Source of the DNA: Sinomonas atrocyanea
GTDB taxonomy: Bacteria > Actinomycetota > Actinomycetes > Actinomycetales > Micrococcaceae
Length of the DNA stretch: 45,043 nucleotides
Assembly: GCF_030812675.1 (NCBI RefSeq)
Contig: NZ_JAUSTE010000017.1
Location: 1-45,043 of the forward strand
Direction: 5' to 3'
The notes under the pieces were generated by a model, which was not told where the DNA came from, did not search any database, and saw only the letters and a program-made list of their open reading frames with translations. Positions 30,648 to 39,144 of this stretch are shown here, one piece after another; position 1 is the stretch's first letter, and each line of letters opens with the position of its first letter. The translations under genes and the position numbers were made by a program.

Positions 30648-30653
30648 TAATGT
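30648..30653 (+). promoter_or_regulatory. -10 box of clpP1P2
   Basis: TAATGT fits TANNNT and would start transcription near 30660, 44 bases before clpP1. The -35 region (around 30625) is weak, as expected for an activated promoter. Confidence 0.45.
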
Positions 30654-30703
30654 CCCTGTAGAACGAACCATGCCCAGTGCATCAGATCGAGAGGTATCGC
30701 ACC

Positions 30704-31324
30704 ATGCAGCAGGAGAAGTCGCCGAGCATGGCTGAGCCGGTCCAGGGGTCCGGCGGCCAGGACTACATCTACCAGCGGCTCCTCAAGGAGCGGATCATCT
30801 GGCTCGGATCGGAGGTGCGCGACGACAACGCGAACGCGATCTGCTCGCAGCTGCTCCTCCTCTCGGCCGAGGATCCCGAGAAGGACATCTACCTCTACAT
30901 CAACTCGCCCGGCGGGTCCGTCACGGCCGGCATGGCCATCTACGACACGATGCAGTACATCTCGAACGACGTCGTGACGGTGGCTACCGGCCTTGCCGCC
31001 TCCATGGGGCAGTTCCTGCTCTCGTCCGGCACGAAGGGCAAGCGCTACGCGACCCCGCACGCCCGCATCCTGATGCACCAGCCGTCGGGCGGCATCGGGG
31101 GCACGGCGTCGGACATCAAGATCCAGGCGGAGCTGATCCTGCACATGAAGCAGGTCATGGCCGAGCTCACCGCCGAGCAGACCGGGCAGCCCGTCGAGCG
31201 GATCCTCAAGGACAACGACCGCGACAAGTGGTTCACTGCCCAGGAGGCCCTCGAGTACGGCTTCTTCGACAAGATCGCCGAGCGCGCGGGCCACGTGTCC
31301 GGCGGCGGCGGGACCGACAAGTAG
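30704..31324 (+). CDS. clpP1: ATP-dependent Clp protease proteolytic subunit 1
   Basis: One of two serine peptidase subunits forming the mixed ClpP1P2 barrel of actinobacteria. The 206-residue protein has the catalytic triad S100 in GLAASMGQ, H125 in LMHQPSGG and the Asp in [10 protein letters not shown] (about 174). [17 protein letters not shown] forms the oxyanion/handle region. The ATG at 30704 is supported by GAGAGG eight bases upstream; a GTG at 30677 lacks such a site. clpP2 follows after 28 bases. The gene likely responds to ClgR through the operator upstream. Confidence 0.95.
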   Translation: MQQEKSPSMAEPVQGSGGQDYIYQRLLKERIIWLGSEVRDDNANAICSQLLLLSAEDPEKDIYLYINSPGGSVTAGMAIYDTMQYISNDVVTVATGLAASMGQFLLSSGTKGKRYATPHARILMHQPSGGIGGTASDIKIQAELILHMKQVMAELTAEQTGQPVERILKDNDRDKWFTAQEALEYGFFDKIAERAGHVSGGGGTDK

Positions 31325-31352
31325 GACGCCCGGAAGGACTAGGAGCAACACG

Positions 31353-32012
31353 ATGAACTACAACATGGGCGTCAACCCCGCGAACCTCCCCACTGCCCGC
31401 TACGTGCTCCCGCAGTTCGAGGAGCGCACTCCGTACGGCTTCAAGCGCCAGGACCCGTACACCAAGCTCTTCGAGGACCGCATCATCTTCATGGGCGTCC
31501 AGGTCGACGATGCCTCGGCGGACGACATCATGGCGCAGCTGCTCGTCCTCGAGGCCAACGACCCGGACCGCGACATCACGATGTACATCAACTCCCCGGG
31601 CGGATCGTTCACGGCCATGACCGCGATCTACGACACGATGCAGTTCATCCGTCCGGAGATCCAGACGGTCTGCCTCGGTATGGCCGCCTCGGCCGCCGCG
31701 GTGATCCTCGCAGCAGGCACGCCGGGCAAGCGGCTCGCACTGCCCAACTCCACGGTCATGATCCACCAGCCTTCGCTCGCCGGCGGTTCCGGCGGCCAGG
31801 CGACCGACCTCGAGATCCAGGCGCGCGAGGTGCTGCGCATGCGGGAGTGGCTCGAGCACACGTGGGCCAAGCACACGAACAAGACTCCGGACGACATCAG
31901 CCGGGACATCGAGCGCGACCTCTTCCTCACCGCGAGCGAGGCCAAGGACTACGGGCTCGTGGACGAGGTCCTCGAATCCCGCAAGATCCGCCCGAGCGCC
32001 ATCACCCGCTGA
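31353..32012 (+). CDS. clpP2: ATP-dependent Clp protease proteolytic subunit 2
   Basis: The second ClpP subunit, 219 residues, cotranscribed 28 bases after clpP1. Catalytic Ser lies in [13 protein letters not shown], His in [11 protein letters not shown] and Asp in [32 protein letters not shown] aligns with clpP1. The longer N-terminus ([21 protein letters not shown]) is usual for actinobacterial ClpP2 and may be processed. In mycobacteria both subunits are needed for activity and for growth. clpX begins 151 bases later behind its own TACAGT -10 (32122-32127). Confidence 0.95.
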   Translation: MNYNMGVNPANLPTARYVLPQFEERTPYGFKRQDPYTKLFEDRIIFMGVQVDDASADDIMAQLLVLEANDPDRDITMYINSPGGSFTAMTAIYDTMQFIRPEIQTVCLGMAASAAAVILAAGTPGKRLALPNSTVMIHQPSLAGGSGGQATDLEIQAREVLRMREWLEHTWAKHTNKTPDDISRDIERDLFLTASEAKDYGLVDEVLESRKIRPSAITR

Positions 32013-32163
32013 CGCCGGCCGCACCGTCGGCCCGGCGCCGGTGCCCGGAATGCGGGCACCGGCGCCGGACCGGGCATGGCATCGGGTGCCGTGTCCTACG
32101 ACGGCTGTCGGCGCTGTGCCCTACAGTGGGATGGTCAGACTTCTTCAGGAAGGGAATCGACGA

Positions 32164-33447
<1,284 letters not shown>

Positions 33448-33450
33448 TCT

Positions 33451-33480
33451 CCGCGCGGCGGGCCGCTGCCCGCCGCGCGG
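33451..33480 (+). terminator. Terminator after clpX
   Basis: CCGCGCGGCGGGC (33451-33463) pairs perfectly with 33468-33480 across a CGCT loop, four bases past the clpX stop. Confidence 0.7.
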
Positions 33481-33504
33481 CCTGGCCACGTCCAAGGAGC
33501 TGCC

Positions 33505-34125
33505 ATGTTCACCCCTGCTTCGTCCGCGCAGCGCGCCGACTTCTGGTTCGACCCCGCCTGCCCCTTCGCCTGGGTGACCTCCCGCTGGATCGAGGAGGTG
33601 GAGAAGGTCCGGGACATCGAGACCCGATGGCACGTGATGAGCCTGTCCGTGCTCAACGAGGGGCGCGAGCTCGAGCACGACTACCAGCGCGCCATGGATG
33701 AGAACTGGGGCCCGGTGCGCGTGATCGTCGCGGCCGCCGAGCTCCACGGCCCAGAGCACATCAAGCCGCTCTACGACTCCATGGGGACCCTCATCCACCA
33801 CGAGAAGGTCACCGACCGCGGCGAGGTCATCCGGCGTGCGCTCGAGGAGGTCGGCCTGCCGGCCGAGCTCGCCCAGTACGCAGACTCCGACGAGTTCGAC
33901 CGCCAGCTGCGGGCCAGCCACCGCGAGGGCATCGAGAAGGTCGGTCAGGACGTCGGGACCCCCGTCGTCGCCATCAACGGCACGGCCTTCTTCGGCCCAG
34001 TCATCACCCGCGTGCCGCGCGGCGAGGAAGCCGGTGCCCTCTGGGACGCGGCCGTCGGGCTCGCCGCCTTCCCGCACTTCTTCGAGCTCAAGCGCACCCG
34101 CACCGAGCAGCCCTCGGCGCGCTGA
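33505..34125 (+). CDS. DsbA-family mycothiol-dependent oxidoreductase (Rv2466c-like)
   Basis: A 206-residue thioredoxin-fold protein closely resembling M. tuberculosis Rv2466c, a mycothiol-dependent reductase that activates nitro prodrugs and supports oxidative stress resistance. The active site is FDPACPFAWVTSRWIEEVEKV: a single cysteine in CPFA, where Rv2466c has CPWA, so it must work by a one-cysteine mechanism with mycothiol. WHVMSLSVLNE, GTPVVAINGTAFFGPVI and the C-terminal FPHFFELKRTRTE are shared blocks. The ATG at 33505 has AAGGAG upstream. In M. tuberculosis the gene sits between rpiB and pepN; here it has moved to follow clpX. Confidence 0.92.
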   Translation: MFTPASSAQRADFWFDPACPFAWVTSRWIEEVEKVRDIETRWHVMSLSVLNEGRELEHDYQRAMDENWGPVRVIVAAAELHGPEHIKPLYDSMGTLIHHEKVTDRGEVIRRALEEVGLPAELAQYADSDEFDRQLRASHREGIEKVGQDVGTPVVAINGTAFFGPVITRVPRGEEAGALWDAAVGLAAFPHFFELKRTRTEQPSAR

Positions 34126-34434
34126 GCGCAGCGCCCCTCTCCCGCCGAACTACCGCCGTGTAGTTAGGGGAACACCCTTGAAAGCGGGTGTCGCCGAGGT
34201 CACAATGGAAGCACCCCATCGGAGACGATGAGGACGTGGAAACCGAAGATCCAGTGACAGCCGATTCGGCGCAGCCTCAGGCAAAGCCATCGACTGGCCG
34301 CCAGTGACGGGACGGCAAGACCTGGATGCCGAGGAGTCCACCAGACTGCGAGAACGTCACCGAGCAGCCGAAAAGTCGAAGCCCCACCAACGCGACAACG
34401 CTGATGGGGCTTCCCCTTTGCCCTCGGCGCCCGG
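34126..34434. other. Atypical non-coding stretch between converging genes
   Basis: About 310 bases with visibly lower GC than the flanks and no recognised gene. Several small hairpins occur on the plus strand: AACTAC/GTAGTT (34148-34165), ACACCC/GGGTGT (34172-34191) and CATCG-GAGA-CGATG with a GNRA-type loop near 34217-34230. Two tiny open frames overlap at a GTGA near 34304 (23 and 44 codons) but have no ribosome-binding site at proper spacing or any known family. The valS terminator lies at the right end. It could hold a small RNA or a decayed gene. I tested it against tmRNA and SRP RNA features and found none. Confidence 0.4.
34378..34413 (-). terminator. Terminator of valS
   Basis: GAAGCCCCA (34378-34386) pairs with TGGGGCTTC (34405-34413). 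On the minus strand it is followed by GACTTTTC, a T-run, making it a better intrinsic terminator than most here. Confidence 0.7.
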
Positions 34435-37053
34435 CTAGGCGTCCGCGAGCCGAACCTCGCTCACGCTCACCTCGCCCGAGCCGTCCCGCAGCTCGATCGA
34501 GCGTGCGTTCGCCGCGGCGCGGAGGTCTCCGAGGCCGGCCTCGAGCTGCGGGAGCAGCTCGGCCGGGGCGGAGACGACCGCGGCGAGCACCTCGGTGCGC
34601 TGCTTGACCTTCGCCTCGGACTTGGCCTTGCGGATACCCGAGAGGGCCAGGCCCACCGTGGGCAGCATCCCCCGGTCGCCGTCGGCGACGGGGACCGGGG
34701 CCGGCCACGGGGCGCGGTGGACCGAGCCCGCGCGCCACCAGCTCCACACCTCGTCCGTCGCGAACGGCAGCACCGGCGCGAACAGGCGCAGCACGGCGTC
34801 GAGCGTCGTCGCAAGCGCGGCGAGGACCGACGCCTTCTGCTCCTCACCCTGGGCGCCGTACGCACGGTCCTTGATGAGCTCGACGTAGTCGTCCGTGAAC
34901 TGCCAGAAGAACGATTCCGTCAGCTGGAGCGCCTTGGCCGGGTCGTACGCTGCGAAGGCGGCGCCGGCCTGCCCGACGACGTCCGCGAGCTGGGCGAGGA
35001 GCGCACGGTCGAGCGGGTTGACGAGCACGGGGTCCGAGCCGTCGGTGAGGACGTCCGCCTCCGTCGCGCCGAGGCCGAGGACGAACTTGGAGGCATTCAG
35101 GACCTTGATCGCGAGGCGCCGGCCGATCTTCATCTGGGCGACCTCGAACGCCGTGTCAGCGCCCAGCTTGGCGGAGGCCGCCCAGTAGCGTACGGCATCC
35201 GCACCGTATTCCTCGAGGATGTCCGTCGGGACGACCACGTTGCCCTTCGACTTCGACATCTTCTTCCGGTCCGGGTCCAGGACCCATCCAGAGATCGCCG
35301 CATGCTTCCACGGCAGCGAGCCGTGGAGCTCCTGGGCGCGCACCACGGTCGAGAAGAGCCAGGTGCGGATGATCTCGTGGGCCTGCGGCCGCACGTCGAA
35401 GGGGAAGACGTTGGCGAAGAAGGCCTCGTCCCGGCTCCACCGGCCCACGATCTGCGGCGTGAGCGAGGAGGTGGCCCACGTGTCGAGCACGTCCGGGTCA
35501 CCGGTGAACCCGCCGGGGACGTCGCGCTGGTCCTCGGTGAAGCCGGGGGCGGGCTCTGCCACCGGGTCGACGGGCAGCGACGCCTCGTCCGGCACGATCG
35601 GGGCTGTGTAGTCGGGGTTGCCCTCGGCGTCGAGCCGGTACCAGACCGGGATCGGGACCCCGAAGAAGCGCTGGCGCGAGACGAGCCAGTCGCCGTTGAG
35701 GCCCTCGACCCAGTTCTCGTAGCGCGCCCGCATGAAGGCCGGGTGCCACTCGAGCTCGCGGCCGCGCTGGACGAAGGTCGCCCGGCGCTCCTCGTCGCGG
35801 CCGCCGTTGCGGATGTACCACTGGCGCGAGGTCACGACCTCGAGCGGCTTGTCGCCCTTCTCGTAGAAGTTCACCGGGTGGAGGATCTTCTTCGGCTCCC
35901 CGTCGAGCAGGCCCTTCTCGGCGAGCATTTCGACGACGGCCTCCTTGGCCGAGAAGGCGGTCTTGCCGGCGATCCGGGCGTAGGCGGCGCGGCCGTCCTC
36001 ATCCGTGATCCACTCCGGGGTCTCGGCGCCGAGGCGGCCGTCGCGGCCGATGATCGGGCGGGTCGGCAGCTGCAGCTCGCGCCACCAGGTGACGTCGGTC
36101 AGGTCGCCGAAGGTGCAGACCATCGCGATGCCCGACCCCTTGTCCGGCTTGGCGAGCGGGTGGGCCCTGACCTCGACCTCCACGCCGAACAGCGGCGAGA
36201 CCACGGTGGTGCCGAAGAGATGCTGGTAGCGCTCGTCGTCGGGGTGGGCCACGAGGGCTGCGCAGGCGGCCAGCAGCTCGGGCCGGGTGGTCTCGATGTG
36301 CACCGGCTCGCCGTCGGGCGCGGTGAACGCGTAGCGGTAGTAGGCGCCGGGAACCTCGCGGTCCTCGAGCTCCGCCTGGGCGACTGCGGTGCGGAAGGTG
36401 ACGTCCCAGAGCGTCGGGGCCTCGGCGAGGTAGGCGTCGCCGGCGGCGAAGTTCCGCAGGAACGCGCGCTGGGACACGGCTCGGGACGTGTCGTCGATCG
36501 TGCGGTAGGTCAGGCCCCAGTCGACCGAGAGCCCGAGCGTCTTGAACAGGTGCTCGAAGACCTTCTCGTCCTCGACCGCGAGCTCCTCGCAGAGCTCGAT
36601 GAAGTTCTTCCGGGAGATGACGTCGAAGTCGCGCTGGTTCTTGGCCGGCTGCGCCGGCGGCCGGTAGTCCGCGTCGTACGGGATGGCCGGGTCGCAGCGG
36701 ACGCCGTAGTAGTTCTGGACGCGCCGCTCGGTGGGCAGGCCATTGTCGTCCCAGCCCATGGGGTAGAAGACGTTCTTGCCCGTCATGCGCTGGTAGCGCG
36801 CGAGCAGGTCGGTCTGCGTGAAGGAGAACATGTGGCCGACGTGCAAGGACCCGGACGCCGTCGGCGGGGGCGTGTCGATCGAGTAGACGGCCTCGCGGGT
36901 CGTGTCGGGGTCGAACCGGTAGGTCCCCTCGGCGAGCCAGCGCTCGGTGAGCTTGGCCTCGAGCCCCTCGAGGGCGGGCTTGTCCGGGACGTTCGTCGGG
37001 TTCGTGGGGGTGCGGTCGGGCGTGTCTGTACCCGTGATGGCTGCTTCAGGCAT
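34435..37053 (-). CDS. valS: Valyl-tRNA synthetase
   Basis: Charges tRNA-Val. The 872-residue class Ia synthetase has the HIGH-type motif SLHVGH (about 70) after PPPTASG, the editing domain inserted in the Rossmann fold (about 190-350), KKMSKSKGNV (about 595) in the KMSKS position, and an anticodon-binding helical domain. The WDDNGLPTERRVQNYYGVRCDP stretch typifies the actinobacterial form. The ATG at 37053 follows AAGAAT, a weak -10, at seven bases; GGAAG further upstream might serve as ribosome-binding site. It converges on the Rv2466c-like gene and diverges from the DUF488 gene. No T-box leader precedes it. Confidence 0.96.
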   Translation of the reverse strand: MPEAAITGTDTPDRTPTNPTNVPDKPALEGLEAKLTERWLAEGTYRFDPDTTREAVYSIDTPPPTASGSLHVGHMFSFTQTDLLARYQRMTGKNVFYPMGWDDNGLPTERRVQNYYGVRCDPAIPYDADYRPPAQPAKNQRDFDVISRKNFIELCEELAVEDEKVFEHLFKTLGLSVDWGLTYRTIDDTSRAVSQRAFLRNFAAGDAYLAEAPTLWDVTFRTAVAQAELEDREVPGAYYRYAFTAPDGEPVHIETTRPELLAACAALVAHPDDERYQHLFGTTVVSPLFGVEVEVRAHPLAKPDKGSGIAMVCTFGDLTDVTWWRELQLPTRPIIGRDGRLGAETPEWITDEDGRAAYARIAGKTAFSAKEAVVEMLAEKGLLDGEPKKILHPVNFYEKGDKPLEVVTSRQWYIRNGGRDEERRATFVQRGRELEWHPAFMRARYENWVEGLNGDWLVSRQRFFGVPIPVWYRLDAEGNPDYTAPIVPDEASLPVDPVAEPAPGFTEDQRDVPGGFTGDPDVLDTWATSSLTPQIVGRWSRDEAFFANVFPFDVRPQAHEIIRTWLFSTVVRAQELHGSLPWKHAAISGWVLDPDRKKMSKSKGNVVVPTDILEEYGADAVRYWAASAKLGADTAFEVAQMKIGRRLAIKVLNASKFVLGLGATEADVLTDGSDPVLVNPLDRALLAQLADVVGQAGAAFAAYDPAKALQLTESFFWQFTDDYVELIKDRAYGAQGEEQKASVLAALATTLDAVLRLFAPVLPFATDEVWSWWRAGSVHRAPWPAPVPVADGDRGMLPTVGLALSGIRKAKSEAKVKQRTEVLAAVVSAPAELLPQLEAGLGDLRAAANARSIELRDGSGEVSVSEVRLADA

Positions 37054-37130
37054 GCCATCGATTCTTCCATGCTTTCTGCTGCACGTGGCCGACCGTGGCC
37101 CTGCGGCGTGGGCGGTCCTAGCATGGCGGC

Positions 37131-37478
37131 ATGGGCAGCGTGCGGATCCGCAGGGTGTACGAGACGTCCCCCGACGGGACCTTCCGCATCCTCGTGGACC
37201 GGATCTGGCCTCGGGGGCTGAGCAAGGACAGGGCCGCGGTGGACCTCTGGCTCAAGGAGGTCGGGCCCTCCGACAGGCTCCGCACGTGGTTCGGCCACGA
37301 CCCGGCCCGCTTCGAGGAATTCGCGCGCAGGTACCGCCAGGAGCTCGACGGCGCCGAGGCCTTCGCCGAGCTCGAGGCGGCGGTGCGGGACCACGGCAGC
37401 GTGGACCTCGTGTACTCGGCCAAGGACACCGAGCACAACCAGGCGGTGGTCCTCGCGGACCTCCTCGGGGCCCGCTGA
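37131..37478 (+). CDS. DUF488 family protein
   Basis: A 115-residue cytosolic protein of the DUF488 (YeaO-like) family. The family blocks RIRRVYETSP, ILVDRIWPRGLSKDRAAVDLWLKEVGPSDRLRTWFGHDPARFEEFARRY and VDLVYSAKDTEHNQAVVLADLL are all present; the DRxWPRGxxK motif is diagnostic. The biochemical role is not established. The ATG at 37131 lies six bases after TAGCAT (37119-37124) and has no ribosome-binding site, so the gene is probably leaderless. It precedes the SDR gene by 37 bases, but that gene has its own -10. Confidence 0.9.
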   Translation: MGSVRIRRVYETSPDGTFRILVDRIWPRGLSKDRAAVDLWLKEVGPSDRLRTWFGHDPARFEEFARRYRQELDGAEAFAELEAAVRDHGSVDLVYSAKDTEHNQAVVLADLLGAR

Positions 37479-37515
37479 CCGGCCGGGCGCCGGGGGAGCG
37501 CGGTAGGTTGGGCGC

Positions 37516-38289
37516 ATGACGACCACTGTGCCCCAGACTGACCAGCGCTCCGCCATCGTGACCGGAGCGAGCACCGGGATCGGAGAGGCCACCGTGCGGG
37601 CCCTCGCCGCGGAGGGCTGGCGGGTGTTCGCCGTGGCGCGGCGCGCAGAGCGGCTCGAGAGCCTCGCCGCCGAGACCGGTGCGATCGCCGTCCCGGCCGA
37701 CATCTCAGAGGACGACGACGTCGCGCGCCTCGTCGCCGCCGTCGTCGACGCAGGCGGGGCGGACACGCTGGTGAACATCGCCGGCGGCGCCCGGGGGACG
37801 GACTGGGTCGCGGAGGCCAAGACCGAGGACTGGGAGTGGATGCTGCGGTCCAACGTCGTCGGCACGATGAAGATCACCCGGGCCTTCCTGCCGATGCTCC
37901 GCGCGAACGGCCACGGCACGGTGCTCAACCTCACCTCGGTGGCCGCCCTGGTCTCGTACGAGGGCGGGGGAGGCTACAACGCCGCGAAGGCTGCCGAGCG
38001 GGCCATGACGCGGGCGCTGCGCCTCGAGGAGGCCGAGAACAACGTGCGCGTCGTCGAGGTGCTCCCGGGGCTGGTGAAGACGGAGGAATTCTCCCTGCGC
38101 CGACTCGGCGGCAACGCCGAGGCCGCCGAGAAGGTCTACGAGGGCGTCGAGGAGCCTCTCACCGCGGAGGACGTGGCCGACATCGTCCGGTATGCCGTGA
38201 CCGTCCCGCACCACATCAACCTCGACGAGATCGTGGTGCGGCCGGTCGCCCAGGCCGCTGCCCACAAGCTCATCCGCAGGCACGCCTAG
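37516..38289 (+). CDS. SDR-family oxidoreductase (YdfG-like)
   Basis: A 257-residue classical short-chain dehydrogenase. The coenzyme motif is TGASTGIGEA (TGxxxGIG, about 15-24); the basic RRAERL after the second strand suggests NADP(H). The catalytic set is N (LVNIAGG region and RSNVVGT), S in NLTSVAAL, and YxxxK in GGGYNAAKAAERAM. It resembles YdfG-like 3-hydroxy acid/serine dehydrogenases, but the substrate is not certain. The ATG at 37516 lies six bases after TAGGTT (37504-37509) without a ribosome-binding site, so it is probably leaderless. It converges on the orphan ATPase gene. Confidence 0.92.
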   Translation: MTTTVPQTDQRSAIVTGASTGIGEATVRALAAEGWRVFAVARRAERLESLAAETGAIAVPADISEDDDVARLVAAVVDAGGADTLVNIAGGARGTDWVAEAKTEDWEWMLRSNVVGTMKITRAFLPMLRANGHGTVLNLTSVAALVSYEGGGGYNAAKAAERAMTRALRLEEAENNVRVVEVLPGLVKTEEFSLRRLGGNAEAAEKVYEGVEEPLTAEDVADIVRYAVTVPHHINLDEIVVRPVAQAAAHKLIRRHA

Positions 38290-38305
38290 GACCGGCGGGG
38301 CCGGC

Positions 38306-38797
38306 TCACGCGCCCGCGGCCCACGCGAGGAGGGCCGGGGCCGTGCGCGCCGCTCCCCGGACATGGGCGCGGGACTGCGCGCCGACCGGGACGGCGCACG
38401 GCAGGAAGGCAGCGACCTCGAACCCCCGGTCGCACAGCCCGGCGCGCAGCCACCCGCCCGCGTGGTGGGCGTGCGATGCCATCGAGGCGATGCCGCGGCC
38501 CGGCCGGAGCATCTGGCCGAGGGCCGTCTCCCCGGGCACGTTGAGCATCCGCAGCCGAAGGCCCTCGGGCTGCCAGGCGACCTCGAGGCGAACCGGCCGG
38601 GACGCGTCGGCGTGCCGCGCGGCGTTCTCCAGAGCGGTGCGCAGGATGGAGGTGGCGGCCGAGCGGGTGGATCGCGGCACGTGCTGACGGCGCCCGGTGT
38701 GCGCGACCTCGAGCCGGAGCCCGTCGGCGGCGGCCGCGGCGACCCATTCGGGCGCCGAGACGAGGGTCGGCAGCGACAGTGCTGGGGTGGTGCGCAT
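38306..38797 (-). CDS. Orphan histidine-kinase-like ATPase domain protein
   Basis: A 163-residue protein consisting of one HATPase_c domain like that of NarX/DesK-type sensor kinases. The N box is ILRTALENAARHA (E57, N58). The D-box area reads LRMLNVPGE, in which the usual Asp is absent, as in the N-rich variant of this subfamily. The G box is PGRGIASMASHAHHAGGWLRAG, and the domain ends FEVAAFLP. No sensor, no membrane segment and no HisKA_3 dimerisation/phosphoacceptor helix is present, and no response regulator is nearby. The ATG at 38797 has AAGGAG six bases upstream, supporting a real gene. It may be an anti-sigma-like or partner ATPase, or a kinase remnant. Confidence 0.75.
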   Translation of the reverse strand: MRTTPALSLPTLVSAPEWVAAAAADGLRLEVAHTGRRQHVPRSTRSAATSILRTALENAARHADASRPVRLEVAWQPEGLRLRMLNVPGETALGQMLRPGRGIASMASHAHHAGGWLRAGLCDRGFEVAAFLPCAVPVGAQSRAHVRGAARTAPALLAWAAGA

Positions 38798-38885
38798 CCT
38801 GGACTCCTTGGTGAGCGCGCTGGTGACGGCTCCATTGTGCGCGGCCTCCGCCATTTATTCCAGTCGTTGGAGATATTTTCCGCTT

Positions 38886-38915
38886 TCGACAGGGCCGAGC
38901 CCGAGTGCTTAGACT
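38886..38915 (+). promoter_or_regulatory. Promoter of the ileS T-box transcript
   Basis: TCGACA (38886-38891) and TAGACT (38910-38915), 18 bases apart, start transcription near 38922, just before Stem I. The tRNA-Arg promoter has the same layout (GCGACA-18-TAGACT). Confidence 0.6.
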
Positions 38916-38921
38916 TGACAG

Positions 38922-39144
38922 CACCAGCGTCGACCCGGCCATCACCGGCGAGCTTCCGGAAGAACAGCGCCGCCCGCGCCAGCGGGAACGCCCAGTAGAA
39001 CCGGACGGGCAGGCCCGTCACAGCCGTCAATGAGAGGCCCGCGCCGGTCGGCGCAGGCAAGTGAGGTGGTACCGCGGTCCCGTCCGGCAGATCCGGGTGG
39101 ACGCCGTCCTCGCATCCAGCAGCATGAAGCGAGCCAGGATCCGA
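38922..39144 (+). promoter_or_regulatory. T-box riboswitch, translational, ultrashort Stem I, Ile-specific
   Basis: The leader senses uncharged tRNA-Ile. The T-box sequence AGGTGGTACCGCGG lies at 39064-39077. Upstream, CCGG (38935-38938) and CCGG (38945-38948) close a six-base loop CCATCA that displays AUC, an Ile codon, at 38941-38943; this matches the ultrashort Stem I described for actinobacterial ileS T-boxes. GAGCTTCCGGAAGAAC (38950-38965) forms the following conserved element. There is no T-run terminator between the T-box and the start codon, so control is expected at translation, by sequestering the AGGA ribosome-binding site at 39136-39139. Exact sequestrator pairings were not resolved. 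Confidence 0.88.

Noticed and set aside
34126-34434. tmRNA or SRP RNA in the non-coding stretch
   Set aside because: There is no tRNA-like acceptor and T arm, no tag frame ending in Ala codons, and no SRP GGAA/GCAG loop signature.
34304-34438. A 44-codon frame (GTG start) overlapping the end of valS
   Set aside because: No ribosome-binding site, no recognisable family, and half of it is the valS terminator sequence.
34717-37221. An 834-codon plus-strand frame opposite valS
   Set aside because: Compositional shadow of valS; no family, no start signal.
38915-38920. TTGACA as a -35 for ileS
   Set aside because: No TANNNT box lies 16-19 bases downstream. The TAGACT at 38910-38915 with TCGACA 18 bases before it gives a better promoter and a start that includes Stem I of the T-box.
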